Shown piece after piece: positions 7,789 to 15,719 of a stretch of DNA of 38,902 nucleotides. Origin of the DNA: a virus. How positions within the stretch are numbered: position 1 is the first letter of the stretch; every line of letters starts with the position of its first letter. Below the pieces are notes generated by a model. The model saw nothing but the letters and a program-made list of their open reading frames with translations, was not told the DNA's origin and searched no databases. The stretch covers positions 1 to 38,902 of IMG/VR virus record IMGVR_UViG_3300030116_005260, one strand, 5' to 3'. Position numbers and translations under genes: made by a program.

Positions 7789-9382
7789 CTGACAGTATTC
7801 CTGTTTCCTTGTCGTAGTAAATATGTCCTGCTACTCCTGTCTCTCCGCTAAATCGGTTCTTTAAAACTCTAAGTGTCGTTAAATGTGCCTTGTCTGGGTC
7901 TGGATGTTGCTGACTTCTTTCAAGCCCGCAAACAATATCCGAAAGCTGTGCAATGGAGGCCGATGACCTAAGATGTGCAAGACTTACTGTCGCTCCCTCT
8001 TCGTGTCCCTTGCCCTCTGGTCTTTTTAAATGACTAACAAGTATAAGAGCTATTCCAGTTTCCTCAACTAGCGAACGCAGTCTAGTCATAATAACATCTA
8101 ATGCTCTACGTTCCGATCCTAATTCACTGTCTGTTAGACCACTTACAACTAAGCTTACGTGATCTAACACGACGTACTCTATATCCATTGCTTGAGCCAT
8201 GAAACGTACATCAGAAATAATCTTGTCAGGATCTAGGCTTCCCCAATGGTCATAGAAAAATAATCTCTTAGTTCCCAAGGTTCTTTCAAAACCTTTTCTG
8301 TACTCTTCATCCACTTCAAAATTATCGAGATGCAAAAGCTTCTTTAGTTCTATTCCAAGTATACCTTGTGCTGTCCTTTCTACTGACTCTTCAAGAGCGA
8401 TATATCCAACCTTGCTTTCAGTAGTCGTAAGTATATGGTGAGCTATCTGCCTACAAACTTGACTTTTTCCTATACCACTTCCTGCTGCTAAAGTTACTAT
8501 CTCAGATTTACGAAGACCCCTTGTTAAATTATTAAGACACGAAAAAGGATAGCGTATTGAGTCATTTACTTTGGCTTGTGATATTTTATCAAACAAAGAA
8601 CTGCTATCAATAATACTTACAGGACTCCACTTCTCTGCATCCCAAAAAGATTTAACTGCGTCCTCTCCTCTGCCTTTCATTAGTAACTCATTAGGATCTT
8701 TTCCGTTAAGTCTAGCAACATAAGCTTTACCAGGAGGGAGTATGCTAACTACATCTTCAACTGCTTTTCGTCCTGCTTCGTCTTCGTCAAACATTAAGAC
8801 AACTCTTTCAAAACTATCAAGCCACTTTAGCTGCTTCTTGAATAATGATTTTGCTGATGATGCTCCACCTATACCAACCACAGGGTACTTGTTTTGTTGT
8901 AATTGTGACATTGTAAGTACATCAATTTCGCCCTCACAAACCAGTAGCTTGTTGTTTGCTCCAGTCTTCCAAAGGTGCTGACCAAAAAAAGTATCATGCA
9001 CTTTTCCCTTAACATGAAAATCTTTATCAGCATCTCTAAGCTTTTGTCCTATAAGTCCTCCGTCATTGTTGTAGTAGTTAGCAATGTGAACTGTATTTCC
9101 ATACTCATCTTTTCCAACATGGTATGAGTACTTCTTACAAGTATCTAAATGTATTCCCCTTGGTGCAATAGGTAGAGCTTCTCCTCTTAGGAAACCATTT
9201 GGGTTTAATTTTTCGGTAGTTTTTTTTGTCATGTCTTTATCATAAATTCTTTCGCTGTTTCCAATAGGGTCAAACGTGCCACAGCTAAAACACTTTGAGC
9301 TTCCATCTTCATTGACTGCAAGAGCATCGCTGCTCCCACACTGAGGGCAAGGTAAACCAGTTTCTACAAAGGTTGTGTCCAT
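7763..9382 (-). CDS. T7 gp4-like bifunctional primase-helicase
   Basis: 539 residues from ATG 9382; the frame also continues to a GTG at 9409, but the ATG puts the zinc ribbon at the usual distance. Domains in order: zinc-binding primase domain with Cys12, Cys15, Cys31, Cys34 (CPQCG...CFSCG); TOPRIM primase domain with CEGEID (Glu150) and FDEDEAG (~199-204); DnaB/RecA-type helicase with Walker A AAGSGIGKS at ~299-307 and a Walker B-like VVLDHVSLV. It unwinds DNA at the fork and makes RNA primers for the polymerase encoded downstream. It overlaps the end of endonuclease I by 19 bases and the methyltransferase start by 26 bases. Confidence 0.94.
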   Translation of the reverse strand: MDTTFVETGLPCPQCGSSDALAVNEDGSSKCFSCGTFDPIGNSERIYDKDMTKKTTEKLNPNGFLRGEALPIAPRGIHLDTCKKYSYHVGKDEYGNTVHIANYYNNDGGLIGQKLRDADKDFHVKGKVHDTFFGQHLWKTGANNKLLVCEGEIDVLTMSQLQQNKYPVVGIGGASSAKSLFKKQLKWLDSFERVVLMFDEDEAGRKAVEDVVSILPPGKAYVARLNGKDPNELLMKGRGEDAVKSFWDAEKWSPVSIIDSSSLFDKISQAKVNDSIRYPFSCLNNLTRGLRKSEIVTLAAGSGIGKSQVCRQIAHHILTTTESKVGYIALEESVERTAQGILGIELKKLLHLDNFEVDEEYRKGFERTLGTKRLFFYDHWGSLDPDKIISDVRFMAQAMDIEYVVLDHVSLVVSGLTDSELGSERRALDVIMTRLRSLVEETGIALILVSHLKRPEGKGHEEGATVSLAHLRSSASIAQLSDIVCGLERSQQHPDPDKAHLTTLRVLKNRFSGETGVAGHIYYDKETGILSDADHENPF

Positions 9383-9753
9383 TCCGTTGGTATCTTTCTG
9401 TGACACCACAAAAAACCATAACGATCACACCAATCTGCATAGGTAGTTTTACTGTTTTTTGATAGCGTGTTATATGCATTCTGGAACAAGAATCTAATCG
9501 AATGTTCCGTTTGAGATTTGATGAGCAAATGCTTAGTCCTATCTTCTGGCTTAAAGTATCCCTTGGCTTCAATTATTACTCCGTTAGGAAAAATGAAGTC
9601 AGGAGTATAGACGCAAAGGCGTTTAAATTTAATCTTCATAGTTTCGTATTCAAAGTCTACCCCCTCCCTTCGCAGGGAGAGGGCTGTGTCTCTTTCAAAC
9701 TTAGAACGGAACCTCTGCCGACTGTGCTTGATTATCTTCTGTGCTTTCTTCAT
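9364..9753 (-). CDS. T7 gp3-like endonuclease I (Holliday junction resolvase)
   Basis: 129 residues from ATG 9753. This start is preferred because it aligns with T7 endonuclease I and is preceded by a purine-rich AGAAGAAGAG; the frame is open further upstream. Catalytic residues match T7 in kind and spacing: Glu20 (FERD), Asp52 (YTPDF), Glu62 and Lys64 (EAKG), against Glu20, Asp55, Glu65, Lys67. The following DRTKHLLIKSQ and C-terminal IPTEW are also conserved. It resolves branched replication intermediates and helps break down host DNA. It overlaps the SSB gene end by 53 bases. Confidence 0.9.
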   Translation of the reverse strand: MKKAQKIIKHSRQRFRSKFERDTALSLRREGVDFEYETMKIKFKRLCVYTPDFIFPNGVIIEAKGYFKPEDRTKHLLIKSQTEHSIRFLFQNAYNTLSKNSKTTYADWCDRYGFLWCHRKIPTEWTQPL

Positions 9754-10300
9754 TATACTCTTCTTCTGCAATATAACCCCCATCAACCGAACTAAACCCT
9801 TCATCTTTTTTACCTCCACTGTATTCAACAAGTTCTATGATTTGTCCTGCCTTGAGTCTGAGCGTGTACCCAAATCCAAGGGATGAAACAAACCATGTTG
9901 AAAGTTCAACATTACAACGCACGAGAGAACCACTTCCTACATTTGTGTCAGGCGAAAGTTTCTGTCCCTTGCTGTCATAAAGAGCCACTGAGAACTCTAT
10001 GTCACCCTTAGATGTTTCTACCTTTGCAGGTTGCTTTGTTCTGATTTCGTAATCACCTTCCTCCGTTATCTTCAAAGGAATCTGGACTGCTCTACGAACC
10101 TTTTTACCTTGCTTGTCACACTCAGCTTCATAAGCCTTTTCTACATGCTCATCCACCTGCTTTGAAAATGCTTCAAAGTCCTCCTTGGATACATGTAGCT
10201 TGCAACTATATTCACCATGCTTTTTTGCAAAGTAATAGTCTGGTTGAAATTTGGGATAGATGGCCTTCCCTATTGGCGTTGTTAGTTTTATACTTTTCAT
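9701..10300 (-). CDS. T7 gp2.5-like single-stranded DNA-binding protein
   Basis: 199 residues from ATG 10300. The frame extends 17 codons upstream to a TTG, but those codons are a low-complexity lysine/asparagine-rich leader, so the internal ATG with N-terminus MKSIKLTTPIGKAIYPKFQPD is chosen. The core is a beta-rich OB-fold-like region, and the last ~25 residues are acidic and end with Phe (AEEEYNEESTEDNQAQSAEVPF), the hallmark tail through which gp2.5 contacts polymerase and helicase. It lies between RNA polymerase and endonuclease I, as in T7. The ~50-base leader is A-rich without strong secondary structure. Confidence 0.88.
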   Translation of the reverse strand: MKSIKLTTPIGKAIYPKFQPDYYFAKKHGEYSCKLHVSKEDFEAFSKQVDEHVEKAYEAECDKQGKKVRRAVQIPLKITEEGDYEIRTKQPAKVETSKGDIEFSVALYDSKGQKLSPDTNVGSGSLVRCNVELSTWFVSSLGFGYTLRLKAGQIIELVEYSGGKKDEGFSSVDGGYIAEEEYNEESTEDNQAQSAEVPF

Positions 10301-10354
10301 TTTATGTTTTTTATACCTTTGGTTATTTGTTTTTTTTTGTTTCCTTTTCAATGA

Positions 10355-12772
10355 TTAGGAAAAGAAATAGTCACTGTCCTTAATGAGCGAAATGTCAGCT
10401 TCACCATAGTTTGGAGGATCAGGAAAATCTAAATCAGGATTCTGCTTTTTTATTTGATTGAGCCAGTCAAGTAGTAAGTCAGGAGAAAACATTTTTACTG
10501 CTTGCTCACGAATTACTTTAGCTAACTTATCGCTGTGCTTACAGTGCGTTCCAAAGCTGTCGTGTATCATTGCGAAATCATAGATACCTTCTTTGTTCGC
10601 AGCTACAGTGACATCGTGTAGAAGACTAGCATCCATTGAGTGGACTACATTAGCTGCTACACCAAGCATCATTGCCTTTGGTGAAATCTTATCTGAATCC
10701 TCAGTGAAACGAACATGCACTGCTTCACCTGTAATCCAAGTCTTTACATTGTTCTCTTTTAATTTTTTATAATCTTGTTTTACTACGAAGCCAGAAGGAG
10801 TCCTCCATTCAAGGTGTCTTTCGGCTGCTGTAACAATGTTGCATACTTCTTGGAACCAATGCATACACTGCTTTGGTAAATCTAAAATCTCCTCGATTGC
10901 TTCCCAGACTTTAACAGCGAGGTAGTGAACAGCTTTGTAGTATTCAGATAAATCAAAAGGTGAGGGACAACTGTCTGCATGGATTTTATCCTCAAACCAG
11001 TCTAATATATACTGTCGGTTTGAATACATAGTAAGTGAGTAGGAGTAGCACATCACACTCTTTTTTGTTGTCTTCCTGGATATTCCGTAGTCAAGCCAAG
11101 TTTGTGCAAAAGGATGATTGCTTGCTGCGTCCTCACGTAAATAACTCTCAACTCGCAGTCTAACAACATCATAAATATCGGCAGGTTTGTTTGTTGGGAT
11201 AACATTAGTTGCAACACATCCATAATCACATCGAGTTAGTATTGATAAAATTTGTAAACCATTGTTAGTTGCATCCATCGGGCAGGGAAGTTTGGTCTTT
11301 AGTTTTCCTTCACGTAAAAACTCTGCCCACTCAAAACAAAAAGCAAGAAACTGAAAACAACCATTTCCATCGGCATCCATCCATTCAGTATTTATTGTTG
11401 GATCGTTTGAGATGCGTATAATCATCTCAGCATTATCATAAGCCCATTGCTCACGTTCATCTAAAGTGACTTTGTCATATCCCCAACAGTTTGCTCCATG
11501 AATTGCAAGCCATCTTGCTTCCTTCTTGTTCCTAACTCGCTCGCTTCTTTCAAACTGCATCAGACCTCTTGTAAGATCAGTACCTTGCACGTTCAGAAAG
11601 GAAGGGATTGCATAAATCCTTCCACGAAAGCAAGTATTAACAGGAGTCCAAAATCTTTCTCCCTTAAACTTTCTAGCTAGATGTATAATGGTTCCGCAAA
11701 GTATTCTCTTAGATCTAGTTGATCTGTTTCTTTTGTGAACCCCTGCTGCCATTTGGTTCCACTGCTTTTTTATCTCCTTGTTCTCATGTGCATCCTCTGG
11801 AAAAGGAGGTCTTTCTTCATCCTCTTGACTAACAATAGTTGAACCGATCGGCACATTATTTCGCCAAGCCCACTCTACAACATCCAAAACCCTTTGATTT
11901 ATTTCCCAGGGTGTTCTTTGAATTAAATTAGCTGCCTCCATTGGAACCTTAAACTCCCTGCTGTCTATCTCTCTTAAAAACTTTTTGTCAGGTGTCTTTA
12001 TAAATGGAAGCTTTGGAAGAGATGTACCCTCAGTACGATAACCACCTTCCCAAATATTTTTCCAATCATCAGGAGGTTCAGTCATGGGCATCCAAAATGG
12101 TTCTAACAATGCTCTGTAATTATTAAAGTTTTCAATCCAGTCCAATGTAATCTTTGTAGCTGTCACATATCTTGTTGCTCGTTTTCTTTGCTTCTCTCGA
12201 ATGTAAACATACTCGATAAGATCTGTAGAAACTCGCAGGAGTTCAATTAAAACTGTTCCACACGAAATCCTATCTCTCTTTGCCCAAGGCTCAAAGTTTT
12301 CTATACCTCTTTTTTCTTCCTCATGCTTCATCGAAAGCCTTATATGTCGAAGTGTGGAAGTTTCTCCGCTTCTCGTCTTTGCTCCCTTTATGATTCCTTC
12401 CCCCCTTTTATTTGTGCGAACAAGGAATGTACATCTTATTTCATTCTCAATAGCTTTACCTACAGCGTAGCTCATGGAAGCCATTGTCTTCTTGTATGGA
12501 ATGCCGTTGAGAACTGTTTTTAATGTTAGAAATGCAATCTTCTTTGAATCATACTCTTTAAGATCAACTAGCCATCTTGTTGGTCTTCCCTTCTTTGGTT
12601 TTAAAAGTTCCATCACCCTTCTGTTAAATTCTGGAAGGAGCTTTCGCATTAATCGTTGACCTGCAGAACTTCGAGAATTTTGATCGTACTTTCTTGCACT
12701 TTCATTTTGTGCAGAAAAGCGACCAATACCTATCTCGGTCATCTCGTTGTTCAAATCAGATTGTTCTAACAT
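10355..12772 (-). CDS. T7-type single-subunit DNA-dependent RNA polymerase
   Basis: 805 residues, close to the family length (883 in T7). Catalytic motifs are visible: motif A with Asp500 (CPMDATNNGLQ), motif B around residues 565-585 (GISRKTTKKSVMCYSYS) and motif C MIHDSFGTH with Asp738. Motif A differs from T7 (DGSCSGIQH) by having DATNNGLQI, as in divergent marine phage enzymes. The protein should transcribe the DNA-metabolism and late genes from its own promoters. Its start overlaps the integrase stop by 7 bases, so the two are cotranscribed and probably translationally coupled. Confidence 0.95.
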   Translation of the reverse strand: MLEQSDLNNEMTEIGIGRFSAQNESARKYDQNSRSSAGQRLMRKLLPEFNRRVMELLKPKKGRPTRWLVDLKEYDSKKIAFLTLKTVLNGIPYKKTMASMSYAVGKAIENEIRCTFLVRTNKRGEGIIKGAKTRSGETSTLRHIRLSMKHEEEKRGIENFEPWAKRDRISCGTVLIELLRVSTDLIEYVYIREKQRKRATRYVTATKITLDWIENFNNYRALLEPFWMPMTEPPDDWKNIWEGGYRTEGTSLPKLPFIKTPDKKFLREIDSREFKVPMEAANLIQRTPWEINQRVLDVVEWAWRNNVPIGSTIVSQEDEERPPFPEDAHENKEIKKQWNQMAAGVHKRNRSTRSKRILCGTIIHLARKFKGERFWTPVNTCFRGRIYAIPSFLNVQGTDLTRGLMQFERSERVRNKKEARWLAIHGANCWGYDKVTLDEREQWAYDNAEMIIRISNDPTINTEWMDADGNGCFQFLAFCFEWAEFLREGKLKTKLPCPMDATNNGLQILSILTRCDYGCVATNVIPTNKPADIYDVVRLRVESYLREDAASNHPFAQTWLDYGISRKTTKKSVMCYSYSLTMYSNRQYILDWFEDKIHADSCPSPFDLSEYYKAVHYLAVKVWEAIEEILDLPKQCMHWFQEVCNIVTAAERHLEWRTPSGFVVKQDYKKLKENNVKTWITGEAVHVRFTEDSDKISPKAMMLGVAANVVHSMDASLLHDVTVAANKEGIYDFAMIHDSFGTHCKHSDKLAKVIREQAVKMFSPDLLLDWLNQIKKQNPDLDFPDPPNYGEADISLIKDSDYFFS

Positions 12773-13776
12773 AATTCTAGTACCTTTAACCCACTCAATA
12801 AACTGTGATCGTTAAGATGTGCATACCTAAGAGTCTGTTCAATTCTTTTATGTCCAAGCCACTTCTTTGTTAATGCAATGTTACCTGTTCTTTGAACAAG
12901 TCTTGAACCACATGTGTGTCTGCAAAGATAAAAAATAAAATTCCTGTCTTTTTCTTTTCCTAGTGCCTTCTTCACCTTGTCCCAAACTGTTCTGATTCGA
13001 TCCTTTGTCCAATGCTCCCACATCTTTCCCTTTTTATAGTGATTTCGATAAGCAATGTAAGCTCGTCTTGTAAGAGGAATCTTACGAGGTTCTGTGTTTT
13101 TTGTTTCACCTGCTTTTAGTTCCACAACGTAACCCAGGTAATCATCATGTCTTACTTGGTCAGCACTTATTCTTCTGGCTTCACTTGGTCGCATGCCTGT
13201 GTCGATCTGCCACATAAAAAAGTCTGCAAAATAATGCTCGCCTATCTCCTCAAGGTACTCTAATATATCTGCCTCTTCCTCATCGCTGAAATAAACACTC
13301 CTCTCGTTGTTAACCTTCTCAAGCTTTGGCATAAGAACTTTTTTTGGAATCCAATTTCTCGAAAAAGCAAAACCAAATGCTCTTGAAATCGTCGCAAACT
13401 TTAATCGTATTGTAGCAGGGGAGTTACCTAGCTCTTTGCAATGAAGATAGAAGTTATCCAGGTCATTGATGTCTATCGTATGAGCTAATCGGTTTGGCCC
13501 AAAAAACCTTTTAATCATAGAAATGTGTTGGAGTGCTGTTGGCTCGTTTGCCTTACCTTGCCAAACATTTAAAACTACCTTGCCAAACATTTGCGAAATC
13601 GTCATAGGCTCTAATGTTTTATCATCCCTATCAATTCGTTCTCCTCTGTGGAGCTTTGCTCTTACCTTTGTTTCATATTCTTTTGCCTCAATTTCAGAAT
13701 TAAATTGTTTCCGATAGCGTGTATTGTTGACCATAAAATCCGCTAAAAATTTATTGCCGTTTTTTCTGGTAGTCAT
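12766..13776 (-). CDS. int: Tyrosine-family phage integrase
   Basis: 336 residues. An N-terminal arm-binding-like domain (~1-60), a SAM-like core-binding domain (~60-150) and the C-terminal catalytic domain are apparent. Catalytic residues: Arg196 (TGMRPSEA), Arg286 and His287 (YLCRHTCGSRL), His309 (LGHK) and nucleophile Tyr318 (TLRYAHL). The usual first His of the H-x-x-R box is Tyr283. It indicates the phage can, or its ancestor could, integrate. Integrase directly ahead of RNA polymerase is known from marine T7-like phages. A GAAAGGA sequence lies 11-17 bases before the ATG. No excisionase or repressor was recognised and no attP could be fixed. Confidence 0.93.
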   Translation of the reverse strand: MTTRKNGNKFLADFMVNNTRYRKQFNSEIEAKEYETKVRAKLHRGERIDRDDKTLEPMTISQMFGKVVLNVWQGKANEPTALQHISMIKRFFGPNRLAHTIDINDLDNFYLHCKELGNSPATIRLKFATISRAFGFAFSRNWIPKKVLMPKLEKVNNERSVYFSDEEEADILEYLEEIGEHYFADFFMWQIDTGMRPSEARRISADQVRHDDYLGYVVELKAGETKNTEPRKIPLTRRAYIAYRNHYKKGKMWEHWTKDRIRTVWDKVKKALGKEKDRNFIFYLCRHTCGSRLVQRTGNIALTKKWLGHKRIEQTLRYAHLNDHSLLSGLKVLELC

Positions 13777-13832
13777 TGTTTTGGTAGTCCTTTCTAATTT
13801 ATTGGTAGTAAGTTTTTAATAAAAATATATTT

Positions 13833-13863
13833 ATAATAAATATTACAATAGTAACCTTGTCAA
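13833..13863 (-). promoter_or_regulatory. Candidate sigma70 promoter for integrase-RNA polymerase
   Basis: Minus strand: perfect -35 TTGACA (13863-13858) and TATTAT (13838-13833), spacer 19, in an AT-rich stretch ending about 57 bases before the integrase ATG. With a 17-base spacer the -10 would read TTTATT. It lies just after the terminator hairpin, so it would restart transcription for integrase and RNA polymerase. Confidence 0.5.
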
Positions 13864-13871
13864 ATTGACAA
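13857..13871. promoter_or_regulatory. Palindromic operator-like site over the integrase -35
   Basis: TTGTCAAATTGACAA is a 7-bp perfect inverted repeat around one central base. Its half includes the TTGACA of the candidate promoter, so a bound protein would block it. The regulator is unknown. Confidence 0.45.
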
Positions 13872-13946
13872 AAAAAGAAGGATCAAAAAGGGAAGAGCAG
13901 GAAAACTACCAAATAAACCTGCTGCTGAAAATCCCAATTTGATCCT
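13870..13946 (-). terminator. Intrinsic terminator at the end of the early block
   Basis: Arms at 13880-13893 and 13932-13945 pair over 14 bp with two internal mismatches (GGATCAAA and GGGA parts pair perfectly), plus one flanking A-T pair. Inside, AGCAGG (13896-13901) and CCTGCT (13918-13923) form a second stem. On the minus strand the structure is followed by TTCTTTTTTT, the classical form of a Rho-independent terminator. The large loop is unusual, and the structure could also be regulatory or part of an attachment site. Confidence 0.6.
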
Positions 13947-14015
13947 CTCTATTGCTTAATGTGAATTAGTTTTTATTTTAGTCAACTAATATAATAATAT
14001 TATAATCCAGGGTAA

Positions 14016-14351
14016 TTAAAGATCTAAATCCTCAATCACCTTATTTACTACTGGTCTATAATAGTGACTAGTTTCCTCCCCCTCCAGAAGCTCTTCAAAT
14101 TGCCTAGTGCCATTATAACAAGTTTGGCTCGATTGATTAAAAGCTTCGCCAATACTTCGTAAAGGCCAATCGAAATGAGTAGATAAAACATACATCGCTA
14201 ACCTTCGCCATTGCACTGTATGATGATCACCTTCGCTTCTTATCCTTTCTGGGGAGAATCCAGAATGTCTAGATATTGAATTTAGTACATTCTCGACTAC
14301 CTCATTGTAGTTATTTAATTTTGGTTTTTTTCTTTTTAGTTTAGTTTTCAT
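14016..14351 (-). CDS. Stand-alone DnaA domain IV-like DNA-binding protein
   Basis: 111 residues. After a basic N-terminus (MKTKLKRKKPKLN) the region ~17-100 follows the layout of the C-terminal DNA-binding domain of the DnaA initiator: a first helix (VVENVLNSISRHSGFSPERI), then WRRLAMYVLSTHFDWPLRSIGEAFNQS with the helix-turn-helix, and a final helix containing FEELLE. In DnaA the signature after the turn is GGRDHTTV, which reads double-stranded DnaA boxes; here it is NQSSQTCYN, so specificity is probably changed. No ATPase domain is present. It could be a replication or transcription regulator, or mimic or compete with host DnaA (inference). It is the last gene before the terminator that precedes integrase. 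Confidence 0.65.
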   Translation of the reverse strand: MKTKLKRKKPKLNNYNEVVENVLNSISRHSGFSPERIRSEGDHHTVQWRRLAMYVLSTHFDWPLRSIGEAFNQSSQTCYNGTRQFEELLEGEETSHYYRPVVNKVIEDLDL

Positions 14352-14352
14352 A

Positions 14353-14583
14353 TTAATGATAATTTTTTAAGTAGTTTTCTATAGGCTCAAGAAACATAGT
14401 TCCACTAGTGCATTCTCCTTTTGGAAGATTACCAATCTCGTTATAAATCCCTATAACGTGATATCCCATATTTTCCGCCAATAATGTTAAATCAAATTTA
14501 ATTTCAGAAGGATCATCTACTGCCCAATCCGCATCAAAGTAACTTGTTTCTGTTGGTTTTATGTTTTTAATAACTAACGACAT
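14353..14583 (-). CDS. Hypothetical early protein, 76 aa
   Basis: Acidic protein (MSLVIKNIKPTETSYFDADW) with a single Cys in GECTSGTMFLEPI. No motif recognised. Its start overlaps the end of the upstream gene by 17 bases and its stop is 1 base before the DnaA-like gene, so it belongs to the same early operon. Confidence 0.6.
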   Translation of the reverse strand: MSLVIKNIKPTETSYFDADWAVDDPSEIKFDLTLLAENMGYHVIGIYNEIGNLPKGECTSGTMFLEPIENYLKNYH

Positions 14584-14791
14584 TCTTCCAATCCTCCTTT
14601 ACTTCAAAGCTAAATCCGTTTTTCTGATCCCAAGTGTATGATTTAATAACTCCCCTTTCGCATAGATCTTTAATAAGGCTAGCCATTACAGCATCGCTAA
14701 CATCATAATCCAGGGAATGTTCAATGTCTCTTAGCCAATCCTCAAAATGATCGGTTAAATCCTGCATTTCAATATAATCTAGATTACTCAT
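14567..14791 (-). CDS. Hypothetical early protein, 74 aa
   Basis: Acidic, mainly helical sequence (DLTDHFEDWLRDIEHSLDYDVSDAV) followed by a short beta-like C-terminus (GFSFEVKEDWKNVVSY). It overlaps both neighbours by 8 and 17 bases. Function unknown; small acidic early proteins in T7-like phages are sometimes inhibitors of host enzymes, but nothing here proves that. Confidence 0.6.
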   Translation of the reverse strand: MSNLDYIEMQDLTDHFEDWLRDIEHSLDYDVSDAVMASLIKDLCERGVIKSYTWDQKNGFSFEVKEDWKNVVSY

Positions 14792-14990
14792 TACTCTCCT
14801 CCTTCTCCTCTCTCTTTGCCTTTTCTACTTCACTCTCTAATCCTAAGATTTCTCTAAGATAGTGCATTGCTGTTTTAGCGTCATCAATCTCATCCTGATG
14901 CTTTTTGATTGCTGCTCTTTGGTTTTCAATCCTAAATTCAAATTCATGAATAACCTTCCAGATATTATCTAATTCGTTTTCTATGTTCAT
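14784..14990 (-). CDS. Coiled-coil early protein, 68 aa
   Basis: Almost entirely helical with heptad-like spacing from ~residue 5 to 65 (ELDNIWKVIHEFEFRIENQ, then AMHYLREILGLESEVEKAK) and an acidic tail EEKEESNE. It probably oligomerises. It starts 2 bases after the stop of the preceding 58-residue gene. No family recognised. Confidence 0.6.
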   Translation of the reverse strand: MNIENELDNIWKVIHEFEFRIENQRAAIKKHQDEIDDAKTAMHYLREILGLESEVEKAKREEKEESNE

Positions 14991-14992
14991 GG

Positions 14993-15169
14993 TTATTTCT
15001 TTGGTAAATTATGGTAAGTAATCCGTCCATTTTCGTTTAGTTCTAAAACCTTGCGAAACTTAACCTCGTAATCATCGCTAGGATAAGATCCAAAAAAAGA
15101 AACCTCTGGAGGCCCATCACCTTTTATTTTTTTATAATAAGGAATTTCTTTGATTGTTTTTGTAATCAT
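14993..15169 (-). CDS. Hypothetical early protein, 58 aa
   Basis: ATG at 15169 overlaps the stop of the upstream gene (TGATG arrangement) and the stop at 14993 is 2 bases before the next ATG, so the operon would have a gap without it. The product begins MITKTIKEIPYYKKIKGDG and ends GRITYHNLPKK, with a basic, beta-like composition. Function unknown. The spacing is the main evidence that it is real. Confidence 0.6.
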   Translation of the reverse strand: MITKTIKEIPYYKKIKGDGPPEVSFFGSYPSDDYEVKFRKVLELNENGRITYHNLPKK

Positions 15170-15384
15170 CACTTTAATAAGTTTTTAAGGTCTTGAGGTT
15201 TTCCGAATCCATAAAAATTTAGTTCCCAGTTACAGCTTTCATCTTTTGCTGTTGAATTATCAATAGAATCTAATCGCTTTTTAAGATCAGTTTTAAATAT
15301 TGATTTATAAGCAAGTAATAAGGAATCCAGGGAATCCCCATACTGCCATTCGTTTAGTAGTTTTTTAGCTTCTTGTTTTTTCAT
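15169..15384 (-). CDS. Hypothetical early protein, 71 aa
   Basis: Lysine- and leucine-rich, mostly helical (MKKQEAKKLLNEWQYGDSLDSLLLAYKS), one Cys in ESCNWELNFYGFG. The ATG follows an ACTACTAATAAACT leader, part of the repeated early-gene leader motif. Function unknown. Confidence 0.6.
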   Translation of the reverse strand: MKKQEAKKLLNEWQYGDSLDSLLLAYKSIFKTDLKKRLDSIDNSTAKDESCNWELNFYGFGKPQDLKNLLK

Positions 15385-15413
15385 AGTTTATTAGTAGTTT
15401 TAGTTAATACTTT

Positions 15414-15599
15414 TTAGTTTACTTCTTTTACATACTCCCATGTAGTTTTTCCTCCAAACCAAATATATTTTTGGTATGGCATACATTTCGGACAATTCCC
15501 TACTCTATCATATGAATAGGTTCTGCCTTTATGATTAGTCTTTTGAATTTGTTCATATCCACACCTTTGGCATTTATAAATTCGAGCTTTTAATTTCAT
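15414..15599 (-). CDS. Zinc-ribbon early protein, 61 aa
   Basis: Two CxxC knuckles, Cys10/Cys13 (CQRCG) and Cys36/Cys39 (CPKC), 22 residues apart, form a rubredoxin-like zinc ribbon. The rest is basic and aromatic (YQKYIWFGGKTTWEYVKEV). Such small proteins bind zinc and often contact nucleic acids or proteins; the partner is unknown. The start follows an ACTATTAAAACAAA leader with no Shine-Dalgarno sequence. Confidence 0.65.
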   Translation of the reverse strand: MKLKARIYKCQRCGYEQIQKTNHKGRTYSYDRVGNCPKCMPYQKYIWFGGKTTWEYVKEVN

Positions 15600-15605
15600 T
15601 TTGTT

Positions 15606-15719
15606 TTAATAGTTTTTAGTTAAGTTAAGCTTTTTAAAGGCTTCTAGAATGCGATAGCCAAGGTAATCACCAAGAAAAACTTTGAATATCACACTCTCGA
15701 AGGCTTTAAAGGTCTTCAA
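15606..15719 (-). CDS. Possible 37-aa early ORF (TTG start)
   Basis: Fills the otherwise empty gap between the 70- and 61-residue genes. The product KTFKAFESVIFKVFLGDYLG then YRILEAFKKLNLTKNY is protein-like (alternating helix pattern), overlaps the end of the upstream gene by 14 bases, and stops 6 bases before the next ATG. There is no ATG, only TTG just after an in-frame stop, so it may not be translated. Confidence 0.3.
   Translation of the reverse strand: MKTFKAFESVIFKVFLGDYLGYRILEAFKKLNLTKNY

Noticed and set aside
9754-9831. 26-residue N-terminal extension of endonuclease I
   Set aside because: Catalytic Glu falls at residue 20, as in T7, only with the start at 9753.
10301-10351. Longer SSB starting at TTG 10351
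   Set aside because: The extra 17 residues are a Lys/Asn-rich run with no counterpart in gp2.5. ATG 10300 gives a normal N-terminus.
13880-13945. tRNA-like attP or a phage tRNA gene
   Set aside because: The structure has no T-arm GTTCRA sequence or cloverleaf spacing. It fits a terminator with a U-run better.
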